Of a stretch of 22,891 nt of DNA, positions 16,455 to 22,891 are shown piece by piece (positions within the stretch are counted from its first letter, which is position 1; each line of letters opens with the position of its first letter). The position numbers were made by a program, and so were the translations under genes. Under the pieces are notes generated by a model that did not search any database, was not told the DNA's origin, and worked only from the letters and a program-made list of their open reading frames with translations. The DNA is from VMCP01 sp965655465 (GTDB lineage: Bacteria > Bacteroidota > Bacteroidia > NS11-12g > UBA955), in the NCBI GenBank assembly GCA_965655465.1, contig CBFHGY010000029.1, positions 1 through 22,891 on the forward strand, in the 5' to 3' direction.

Positions 16455-17096
16455 ATGAAGAACTATATCACACTTATTTTAGTAATCTTTTTTGGAACTC
16501 TTACTCTTTGGTCACAAGCAGATCCAAAGAGTAAAGACATCCTTAAAAAGTCAGAAACACATTATAAATCCTTTAAAACTTTGGCCGCCGATTTTACGCT
16601 AAGTACCCAAAGCGAAGGCAGGAAGTCCATTTCCAACAAAGGAAAAATTTATATCAAAGGCAATCAATTTCGTTTGGAATATTCCGAACAAACTATATAC
16701 TGCGACGGTCAAAATATCTGGTCTTATAACCCAATCGATGAAGAGGTGACTTTAGAAACCTATAAGAAAAAGACCAATGATTTGTCGCCACAAGACATGT
16801 TTAACCTCTACAGCAAGAATTTTAAGTCCATTTTTGAGGGAACAGTCAAGTCGGGTAAAGAGAATCACAATGTGGTGAAGTTGGTTCCTAAGAAAAAGAA
16901 AGAGAAATTCTCATACATAAAGGTGTACATAGATCAAAAGAGTCATGAACTGCGTAAAGTGATTCAACACATGAAGAATGGGAGTGAAGTAACACTTGTT
17001 GTGACCCATTTCGAATCAAACGCTGCGTTTGCCGATAGTCATTTTGTATGGCAAGCAAATGAGCATAAAGGAGCAGTTCTGGTCGACCTTAGATAA
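16455..17096 (+). CDS. lolA: LolA-like outer-membrane lipoprotein carrier protein
   Basis: A 213-aa periplasmic protein with a Sec signal peptide (about residues 1-21, cleavage near WSQ-AD). The mature part starts with an amphipathic helix (DILKKSETHYKSFKTLAADF) and continues as alternating beta strands including KGKIYIKGNQFRLEY, YCDGQNIWSYNP and EVTLETYKK. This is the LolA/LppC-type half-barrel that carries lipoproteins across the periplasm. Its position directly after ftsK matches the conserved Bacteroidota order and supports the call. The Lys-rich segment near 140-155 (KKKKEKF) is slightly unusual. Confidence 0.88.
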   Translation: MKNYITLILVIFFGTLTLWSQADPKSKDILKKSETHYKSFKTLAADFTLSTQSEGRKSISNKGKIYIKGNQFRLEYSEQTIYCDGQNIWSYNPIDEEVTLETYKKKTNDLSPQDMFNLYSKNFKSIFEGTVKSGKENHNVVKLVPKKKKEKFSYIKVYIDQKSHELRKVIQHMKNGSEVTLVVTHFESNAAFADSHFVWQANEHKGAVLVDLR

Positions 17097-17141
17097 GAAT
17101 ATTCCTTTTTTTCTTCCTTTACTTCTTTTCTAAACTTATAG

Positions 17142-17915
17142 ATGCTTGAATTTATTGAATTCGATTGCCAAAGATTAATTCAATTTAAGAAAAATCCCTT
17201 AACTAAAAATTTAATCGACATTTACAGCCTCAACAATGCACGTGTATTGATTTTTGAGCCTGTTGCATATTTTAATTACGCGTTTTTAAAAAGCAACGCC
17301 CCCTTAGAATTGCATGCAATCAATCAATTAATTCGGAGGCATAATCTTCCAAAATATAAATTTATTGTTGATTCAGATGAAATCGAGATGAACGCTTTTT
17401 TCAGCGAAAATCTCAGCTATACATGTGATTATGTGATTAGTTATTTTAAATCCCCCAAAGTAGATATTATCCTTGACCATGAGGAGGGGATTCAATTGAT
17501 TGCAGTTGACAATGCAAATATTCAAAAATATAAAGAGGTATATTTAAACGTATTTGATGCGGAAAATCTACATCCTGCATCCGTGGAGGAGAATTTGCGT
17601 TTGATATTAGAAATTCCTGGTTTTAAGGCCTTTTTGGTCGAATATGAGGGCAGGATTGCAGGGGCGTGCTCTTTTTGGATATACCAAGGTACATTGATGT
17701 TTACATTTGGTGGACTCCTTCCCGAATTTAAGGGTAAAGGCTTGCATCGAAAGATGTTGTACGAACGTTTCAGGATTGCCAATAAATTGGGGCAATTTGA
17801 ATCTGTATCCTCATGGACGAAACAAAATTCCTCAAGTTCGTATAATCTGAGATCCTTTGGACTAGTAAATTTAAAAAATTATCATGTTTATGAATTTACT
17901 CCTACACCTGGATGA
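17142..17915 (+). CDS. GNAT-like acyltransferase beside the NRPS-like gene
   Basis: A 257-aa protein. The C-terminal half (about 118-252) fits a GNAT fold: strand FKAFLVEYEGRIAGACSFWIYQGTLMFTFGG, then the acyl-CoA pyrophosphate loop PEFKGKGLHRKML (194-206), the place of the Q/RxxGxG/A motif, and a late WTKQNSSSSYNLRSFGLVN segment resembling the motif-B region. The N-terminal half (1-115) is unlike known GNAT domains and may be a lid or a degenerate second GNAT copy. It overlaps the start of the NRPS-like gene by 32 bp, so it probably acts in the same pathway, for example by acylating a substrate or product. The DNA is clearly more AT-rich than the ftsK region (17161-17220 has 15 G/C in 60). 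Substrate unknown. Confidence 0.7.
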   Translation: MLEFIEFDCQRLIQFKKNPLTKNLIDIYSLNNARVLIFEPVAYFNYAFLKSNAPLELHAINQLIRRHNLPKYKFIVDSDEIEMNAFFSENLSYTCDYVISYFKSPKVDIILDHEEGIQLIAVDNANIQKYKEVYLNVFDAENLHPASVEENLRLILEIPGFKAFLVEYEGRIAGACSFWIYQGTLMFTFGGLLPEFKGKGLHRKMLYERFRIANKLGQFESVSSWTKQNSSSSYNLRSFGLVNLKNYHVYEFTPTPG

Positions 17916-20313
17916 TGTAATTAAGGGTTTCGAATTTCATACGGCACTTGAAAATAATGATGAGCGCGTTGATTTCGTTGAATTTAAAAAACGGATTGAT
18001 GAGAAAGTTCAATTGATAGGAAAATATGGAATATTGGACCAATGTATTGCAATAAACCAAACGGATTCTTTAGAAGAAGTTATCAGTATATGGGCAATTT
18101 TATATTCAGGGAATCATTATTATGTACCCGCAAAGCGCTTGGTATATTGCGAAAATTCTGACGTGCCGATTGCGGCAATATTCGAGGGTAAACAACTATT
18201 CGCGGTAAATTCGGAAATGGCGAAATCGCCCCAAATCATGGATATTGATTGGTATCGAAATACGGATATTACCAATAGAAAAATGTGTGTTTATGAAACC
18301 AGTGCAACTTCCGGGAAGCCCAAATATGTAGTTCATGGTTTTGGATTTATCTACGAAGATACCTTAAGACAAATAAGGGCTAATGGATATAATTCCCGAG
18401 ATAAGGTAGATTTGCTGTTTTCAAATTCATTCAGTGCTTCATTGGCGAGTATTTTTCCCGCCTTATTAAGTGGTGCTACGCTGGTTTTGCGCAATACTAA
18501 GGAAGGTATAAGAGAAACCGTAGCGTTTTGGTTGGATTCTAAAATTACGGTTACAACCCTTACAACCTCTGTGTTTAGAGCAATTTTGGGTTCACAATCC
18601 TCCCAAACGCTATTGGCACATTCTTCTTTAAGGTTTGTTTGCATATCAGGGGAGCGAATTGATGCAAATGATGTGAAACGATTTTTTGATTTTTTCAAAT
18701 CAGGAACTACCTTACAAATAGCCTATGCTTCCACAGAAACAAGAACCATTTCAAGTCTTGAGCTTAAAGAATTTAGCGACTATTCAAGACATACGGTAGG
18801 GAGAATTGTTCCAGGTAAATCCATAATTATTGAACCCGAAAATGATCGGAAATCAAGCGAATCCCTGGGTCAAATATCTATAATTTCGAATGAAATGGCC
18901 TTAGGGTATTATGTTTTAGGTCGACTAGCGTTATTCCCTCAATTGCTCGGTAAGCGTGTTTTTAACATAGGCGACCTTGGATATCTAGATTCAAAGGGAG
19001 AAACCCTATTTGTGATTGGCCGGACTAATGATGTAATAAAAATTGATGGTAGGTGGATTAACCTCAATTATTTGGAAACTCAAATCATGGAACTAACCGG
19101 AATCAGGTGTATCCATATTCCATTTATTGATGGAAATGGATTTGACTATTTGGTATCGTTTATGTTATCCCGTGATATTCAGAATTTCCCTCAAGATATC
19201 TACACTGCACTGCTAAACATTGAAATTTTGCCAAGGTATCGATACGAATTAGAACGTTTTTCGATTAATATTCATGGGAAAATAGATAAACAAGGGCTTC
19301 GCGCATATCACCTTTCTAAAATCTCAAATTTCAAAATAGGTGAGGATTTAGAAAATCCAGAAAAGCCTTCGATTCGCAATACCGTCTTAAAGGTATGGAA
19401 GGAAGTTCTTGAAATTGATAACATTGAGATTGGGCAAGATTTTTTTAAGGATTTAGGGGGAACTTCCCTGTTGGCCTTAGTTATGATTAGTGCGTTAGAG
19501 GATGATCTAAAAATCGAAATGAAGAATTTCAAGCAATCGGATTTGACCACATTAGGCAGCTTTATTTCCTATATAGAAAACTTTCCTAAGTTACCGAGAT
19601 TAGTGCAAATTGGAATGGTTAGAGTGGGAAGAGGCAATATAATCTTCGTGCAAAATGGCGAGGGCCACTCGTATAACAAATTGATAGAGCCCTTTTATAA
19701 TGACTACAATGTATATATTTTAAGATATAATCAATATAATGCTGAATTATATCGCAAAGGGAATTTGTTTTTTAAAGAAATGGCAGATTTGATAGATACT
19801 CAAGTTCGGGGTAGTTTTAGTTTAGTGGGTAATAGTTTTCACGGATATATTGCGTCTAAAATTTCTGAAAATCATGAGGGAGCATTAAATGTTATTATAT
19901 TAGATACCCCATTTTATAAATTTTCATCTCGTAGTATTTTAAAAAATAAATCTACCAAAAATCGAAATGCAGGAATATCACTGATTAAATTGTTTTTAAA
20001 TCCTTTTAAATGGAGAAAATTCGCGTATAGAATTAAGCGAAAAATCCAAGTGAAGAAATCGCCAAAGAAACCCTCTGAATTTACGAGCAGTGTGATTAAT
20101 ATCGTCAAATACAATTCATCCATTCAGGTATTGCCCAACACCTTATATATGTATTTTGAATTATCTGGAATTACCAATGTTCAAGATATTCATGATTGGA
20201 GAAGTAAAACACGGGGAAATTTCAAGTCGGTTGATTTTAAATTGGGGCATTTAGATTTCAATGAAGTAGCGGTTTATAAGGATGTTGCAAAAGCCATCAT
20301 GGACTTTATTTAG
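17884..20313 (+). CDS. NRPS-like synthetase: adenylation - carrier - thioesterase-like (A-T-TE)
   Basis: An 809-aa one-module enzyme expected to activate an acid as its AMP ester, load it on its own carrier arm and release it. Adenylation (about 40-480): phosphate loop YETSATSGKPK (137-147), A5 YASTET (281-286), A7 NIGDLGYLD (361-369), VIGRTNDVIKIDGR (377-390), and A10 NIHGKIDK with K466 as the expected catalytic lysine. Carrier (about 495-565): phosphopantetheine Ser S528 in LGGTSLL. Thioesterase-like alpha/beta hydrolase (about 575-809): GNSFHG with S651, D674, and H789 in LGHLDF. The A4 region reads FSAS where amino-acid-activating domains have FDAS, and a Lys/Arg-rich stretch (681-735) fills the lid region. 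No condensation domain is present. ATG at 17884 or 17890 is possible; both overlap the GNAT gene. Confidence 0.85.
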   Translation: MFMNLLLHLDDVIKGFEFHTALENNDERVDFVEFKKRIDEKVQLIGKYGILDQCIAINQTDSLEEVISIWAILYSGNHYYVPAKRLVYCENSDVPIAAIFEGKQLFAVNSEMAKSPQIMDIDWYRNTDITNRKMCVYETSATSGKPKYVVHGFGFIYEDTLRQIRANGYNSRDKVDLLFSNSFSASLASIFPALLSGATLVLRNTKEGIRETVAFWLDSKITVTTLTTSVFRAILGSQSSQTLLAHSSLRFVCISGERIDANDVKRFFDFFKSGTTLQIAYASTETRTISSLELKEFSDYSRHTVGRIVPGKSIIIEPENDRKSSESLGQISIISNEMALGYYVLGRLALFPQLLGKRVFNIGDLGYLDSKGETLFVIGRTNDVIKIDGRWINLNYLETQIMELTGIRCIHIPFIDGNGFDYLVSFMLSRDIQNFPQDIYTALLNIEILPRYRYELERFSINIHGKIDKQGLRAYHLSKISNFKIGEDLENPEKPSIRNTVLKVWKEVLEIDNIEIGQDFFKDLGGTSLLALVMISALEDDLKIEMKNFKQSDLTTLGSFISYIENFPKLPRLVQIGMVRVGRGNIIFVQNGEGHSYNKLIEPFYNDYNVYILRYNQYNAELYRKGNLFFKEMADLIDTQVRGSFSLVGNSFHGYIASKISENHEGALNVIILDTPFYKFSSRSILKNKSTKNRNAGISLIKLFLNPFKWRKFAYRIKRKIQVKKSPKKPSEFTSSVINIVKYNSSIQVLPNTLYMYFELSGITNVQDIHDWRSKTRGNFKSVDFKLGHLDFNEVAVYKDVAKAIMDFI

Positions 20314-20319
20314 GGCAAA

Positions 20320-20346
20320 AAAAAGGCCTCACTGGGAGGCCTTTTT
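20320..20346. terminator. Bidirectional intrinsic terminator between the NRPS-like gene and sucD
   Basis: An 11-bp perfect stem (AAAAAGGCCTC / GAGGCCTTTTT) with a 5-nt loop. The stem has an A-tract on the left and a T-tract on the right, so it can terminate both converging transcripts. It lies 6 bp after the NRPS-like stop and 18 bp from the sucD stop. Confidence 0.93.
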
Positions 20347-20364
20347 ACTATAGAAAAAAACAAA

Positions 20365-21234
20365 TCACTTTAATACATCAAACATGCGCTGTCCAATTTC
20401 AGCTGGACTTGCAACAACATGAATGCCACAAGCTTCCATGATGGCCATTTTTGCAGCAGCGGTGTCGTCTTTACCGCCAACAATTGCACCAGCATGACCC
20501 ATTCTGCGGCCAGCAGGGGCTGTTTGTCCTGCGATGAAACCAACTACAGGCTTGGTGCCAAATTCTTTAATCCAATGAGCGGCTTCTGCTTCCATACCTC
20601 CGCCGATTTCACCGATCATAACCACACCTGCAGTTTCAGGGTCATTCATGAACAACTCAACGGCTTCCTTAGTGGTAGTTCCGATTATTGGGTCTCCGCC
20701 AATTCCAATAGCGGTAGATTGACCTAAACCTAATTTGGTAAGTTGATCAACCGCTTCGTAAGTAAGTGTACCTGATTTAGATACCACCCCAATATTGCCT
20801 TTTTTGAAGATAAAACCAGGCATGATACCGATTTTAGCTTCTCCTGGAGTAATGATACCAGGACAGTTAGGACCGATTAGGCGGCTATTTTTGCTTTGCA
20901 AATATTCACGCACCATAACCATATCTTTAGTTGGGATGCCTTCGGTGATGGCAACGATTACGCCAATGCCTGCATCGGCAGATTCCATAATTGCATCGGC
21001 TGCGAAAGCAGGAGGTACAAAAATGATACTTACGTTTGCGCCTTCTTCTTTAACAGCGGCCTCAACGGTATTGAAAACGGGGCGATCTAAATGAACGCTA
21101 CCGCCTTTTCCTGGTGTTACACCGCCAATTACGTGCGTGCCGTACTCGATCATTTGTGTGGCGTGAAATGTTCCCTCGTTACCGGTGAAACCTTGCACCA
21201 CAATTCTTGAATTTTTATTTACTAAAATACTCAT
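20365..21234 (-). CDS. sucD: Succinate--CoA ligase (ADP-forming) subunit alpha
   Basis: A 289-aa TCA-cycle subunit that forms succinyl-CoA or ATP with SucC. The CoA-binding Rossmann domain starts VQGFTGNEGTFHATQM (13-28) and includes GGVTPGKGG (37-45). Later motifs are GPNCPGIITPGEAKIGIMPG (121-140) and the phosphorylated histidine in GRRMGHAGAIV (H247; E. coli H246). Length matches E. coli SucD. The frame stays open 17 codons further upstream, but the ATG at 21234 gives MSILVNKNSRI, the normal start. sucC is not adjacent, so sucD stands alone here with its own -7 box. Confidence 0.97.
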   Translation of the reverse strand: MSILVNKNSRIVVQGFTGNEGTFHATQMIEYGTHVIGGVTPGKGGSVHLDRPVFNTVEAAVKEEGANVSIIFVPPAFAADAIMESADAGIGVIVAITEGIPTKDMVMVREYLQSKNSRLIGPNCPGIITPGEAKIGIMPGFIFKKGNIGVVSKSGTLTYEAVDQLTKLGLGQSTAIGIGGDPIIGTTTKEAVELFMNDPETAGVVMIGEIGGGMEAEAAHWIKEFGTKPVVGFIAGQTAPAGRRMGHAGAIVGGKDDTAAAKMAIMEACGIHVVASPAEIGQRMFDVLK

Positions 21235-21250
21235 GTCCTGAATCTCTCTG

Positions 21251-21258
21251 CGAAAATA
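21251..21258 (-). promoter_or_regulatory. Probable -7 box for sucD
   Basis: On the minus strand TATTTTCG followed by CA, 16 bases upstream of the sucD ATG. A TTG (plus-strand CAA at 21283-21285) lies 24 bases further upstream, slightly longer than the usual -33 spacing. Confidence 0.5.
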
Positions 21259-21697
21259 ACCCTTGCAATTTAGATTCCCACACAATAATTACATAATAAC
21301 CTAGATTTAAATCATCAGGCCTCTATTTTCGGGGGAATTTTAAAACTTCCAAGACTCATTTTTATCAATTTTGAGAAGTTTGTCCATGGGTGCATGGTCT
21401 GACCTAATTTCATGAACAATCCCGTTACTTTATTCCAAAGGTTGTAATTTAATTTGTTCGTATTTCTGCTAGTTTGTGTGTAAATGTGCTCTTGAAAAAC
21501 CCGCAAAACAAACAATTTCAAAGTGAGGGGGTATGGAATATCTTTAATGCAAGAATTTTATTGAGAATTGTGCATGCTTATAGCGTATTTAAACTCCAAA
21601 TGCATGTCGGAAGGATATTGAATTTTTTAAAAATACAAAGATCGAAAAACAATATCTATCCGACCTCATTTAATATTTGCAATAATCGCAAATGAAA
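21259..21697. other. Gene-free stretch between sucD and the glutathione peroxidase gene
   Basis: About 440 bp, AT-rich. Open frames of about 70 codons exist on both strands (21474-21695 plus, 21315-21521 minus), but neither shows family motifs or a -7 box at a suitable distance, so I do not call them. A plus-strand TATTTTCG at 21324-21331 is an orphan promoter-like box. AAACTTC (21343-21349) and GAAGTTT (21375-21381) form a weak 7-bp inverted repeat just after it. ATTTGC / GCAAAT (21675-21693) is a short dyad next to the gpx stop. Confidence 0.5.
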
Positions 21698-22288
21698 TTA
21701 CTTCTCGATTAAAGACGTAATGTTTGATGATAAGGGCCCTGTCGTAGACGGGAAATAGGCCAATAATTTACCCTCTTCGTTCAACAGGTATTTGTTGAAA
21801 TTCCAACTTACCTCGCTATCTAATACTCCATTAACGCTCTTTTTAGTCAACCAACGGTATAACTCGTGCTGTTTCGGTCCTTTAACATCTAATTTTTCAG
21901 TCATTAGAAAGGTAACCCCGTAATTTTTTTGACAGAACGTTTTTATTTCACTTGCAGTACCGGGTTCTTGTCCGCCAAACTGATTGCAAGGAGTTCCAAT
22001 AATTACCAATTTTTCTGGATATTTTTCTTGGAGCTTTTGCAGCTCCTCATATTGTGGGGTAAATCCACACTCGCTGGCTGTATTTACAACTAATATTTTT
22101 TTTCCTTTGAATTCAGAAAGTGCAATTTCAGATCCGTCAAGACCCAATAGTTTTATTTGGAAAAAAGGACTTATGGGTTGGCTGTTTTGCATAGTCTTGG
22201 AGTCTACTGTTTTCGATTTGCCGAAAAAGCAACCAGTCAAAGTAGCTATAATACTCAACTTAAGAACTTTATTGAAGATAGATTTCAT
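21698..22288 (-). CDS. Glutathione peroxidase family lipoprotein (Cys type, probably thioredoxin-dependent)
   Basis: A 196-aa peroxidase of the Gpx family. The N-terminus is a lipoprotein signal with lipobox LTGC (C20), followed by a short polar linker to about residue 40. The catalytic set is C74 (NTASECGFTPQY, Cys instead of selenocysteine), Q107 (CNQFGGQEPG) and W162-N163 (SWNFNKYLL). C119 in FCQKNYGVTF occupies the resolving-cysteine position of 2-Cys, thioredoxin-dependent Gpx enzymes. The lipobox suggests membrane attachment in the periplasm, so it would protect the envelope from peroxides. The start at 22288 is supported by the complete signal and a -7 box 11 bases upstream. Confidence 0.92.
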   Translation of the reverse strand: MKSIFNKVLKLSIIATLTGCFFGKSKTVDSKTMQNSQPISPFFQIKLLGLDGSEIALSEFKGKKILVVNTASECGFTPQYEELQKLQEKYPEKLVIIGTPCNQFGGQEPGTASEIKTFCQKNYGVTFLMTEKLDVKGPKQHELYRWLTKKSVNGVLDSEVSWNFNKYLLNEEGKLLAYFPSTTGPLSSNITSLIEK

Positions 22289-22299
22289 GCAATAAACAA

Positions 22300-22307
22300 C
22301 AAAAATA
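22300..22307 (-). promoter_or_regulatory. Probable -7 box for the gpx gene
   Basis: On the minus strand TATTTTTG, a full match to TAnnTTTG, 11 bases upstream of the ATG. No clear -33 element. Confidence 0.5.
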
Positions 22308-22330
22308 GGACATAAAGGTTTTAGCTGTTC

Positions 22331-22364
22331 TTTGTATTCCCATAAAATAAAATGCGTATTTTCG
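22331..22364 (+). promoter_or_regulatory. Probable promoter of the Omp28-like gene
   Basis: TTTG at 22331-22334, a 22-base spacer, then TATTTTCG at 22357-22364, followed 5 bases later by the ATG at 22370. The spacing is close to the Bacteroidota consensus and implies a leaderless or near-leaderless transcript. Confidence 0.55.
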
Positions 22365-22369
22365 TAAAT

Positions 22370-22891
22370 ATGAAGCGTTTTTATAAACTGTTTGCGTTAC
22401 CCACTTTGATTGTACTTTTTGCCTCATGTGAAGAAGAACCGCCGCCAATTCGATTTATAGAAAAGCCATTATTGGACACTACCTATATGCAAAGTGCGCC
22501 AAATGCGCAGCCAAAAACGGTGTGGCTCGCAGATATTACTGGAGTAAGATGCACCAATTGTCCTGAAGCGGCTGAAATGGCACATCAAATTTATACGGAT
22601 AATCCCGGTCGTGTAGAGTTACTCGCATTATATCCAACCTATTTTCCTACCCTAACGAGTGCATGGTCCGGTTACGATACTCTTACCAATAGCCTTGCTA
22701 ATGAAGTAATAGGAGGAGAACCCGAAGGAATTCCAAGGGGTTTGGTAGATAATATTGTGTATAACGGTAATCGATTTATTGATCGCTTTTCATGGCCCGC
22801 CATTGTGCAGGAACAGTTAAAACTACCTACACCCATTAATTTAGAATTGAAGGCATCGTGGATAAGTGCCGATAACCGAGGCAGAATTGAA
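22370..22891 (+). CDS. Omp28-related lipoprotein with thioredoxin-like CxxC, 5' part
   Basis: The frame is open from ATG 22370 to the window edge (174 codons, no stop), so the gene continues outside. Residues 1-20 are a lipoprotein signal ending in lipobox FASC (C20), followed by an acidic/proline linker (EEEPPP). The region VWLADITGVRCTNCPEAAEMA (51-71) matches the Omp28 pattern, a thioredoxin-like domain with CxxC (C61, C64) after a strand and Thr-Gly. A cis-Pro-like GIPRGLVDN follows about 80 residues later. Omp28-type proteins are outer-membrane lipoproteins of Bacteroidota with unknown substrates. It diverges from the gpx lipoprotein gene; both may deal with envelope redox stress, which is inference. 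Confidence 0.82.
   Translation, partial: MKRFYKLFALPTLIVLFASCEEEPPPIRFIEKPLLDTTYMQSAPNAQPKTVWLADITGVRCTNCPEAAEMAHQIYTDNPGRVELLALYPTYFPTLTSAWSGYDTLTNSLANEVIGGEPEGIPRGLVDNIVYNGNRFIDRFSWPAIVQEQLKLPTPINLELKASWISADNRGRIE

Noticed and set aside
21235..21285. Longer SucD start adding 17 residues
   Set aside because: The ATG at 21234 gives the canonical N-terminus and 289 aa; the extension would run through the -7 box.
21474..21695. Plus-strand 73-codon frame in the sucD-gpx gap
   Set aside because: No family resemblance and no -7 box at a proper distance.
1..22891. CRISPR arrays, tRNA/rRNA genes, insertion sequences
   Set aside because: No regularly spaced repeats, no tRNA-like T-loop with paired acceptor ends, and no transposase or terminal inverted repeats were seen by eye.

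Overview
The window reads as a chromosomal segment of a Bacteroidota bacterium, most likely a flavobacterium-like aerobe. The evidence is the gene content (cbb3 oxidase operon with CcoG, CcoH and a SafE-type protein, an FtsK-LolA pair, an Omp28-type lipoprotein), the absence of purine-rich ribosome-binding sites, and repeated -7 boxes of the form TAnnTTYG a few bases upstream of start codons. I cannot name a genus.

Layout. Positions 1-3779 hold the 3' part of a cbb3-type cytochrome oxidase operon (end of ccoQ, ccoP, ccoG, ccoH, safE-like), with genes touching or overlapping. A Crp/Fnr regulator with FNR-like cysteines follows at 3839-4549, behind a 34-nt inverted repeat. On the minus strand lie an unrecognised 212-aa protein (4666-5304) and the Na+/H+ antiporter NhaA (5496-6698). 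ribD diverges from nhaA through a 34-bp gap holding two facing -7 boxes. Then come a DMT-family transporter, a YigZ/IMPACT protein (TTG start), trmB on the minus strand, aat diverging from it with 16 bp between start codons, a cyclase-family hydrolase (GTG start), and a family 9 glycosyltransferase. Next are RNase Z, FtsK and a LolA-like protein.

Between lolA and sucD is an AT-rich two-gene block (17142-20313): a GNAT-like acyltransferase overlapping a one-module NRPS-like protein with adenylation, carrier and thioesterase-like domains. It ends in a strong bidirectional terminator. This block is the best candidate for an undescribed system, because its adenylation pocket and thioesterase motif both depart from the standard. 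The window closes with sucD and a lipoprotein-type glutathione peroxidase on the minus strand, and the 5' part of an Omp28-like lipoprotein.

How the genes work together. The cco genes build and mature the high-affinity terminal oxidase, and the adjacent FNR-like protein is the natural candidate for oxygen-responsive control. ribD, trmB, aat, rnz, ftsK, lolA and sucD are housekeeping. The GNAT/NRPS-like pair looks accessory and may make and release a small acyl or peptide-like product. No tRNA, rRNA, insertion sequence or CRISPR array was seen.
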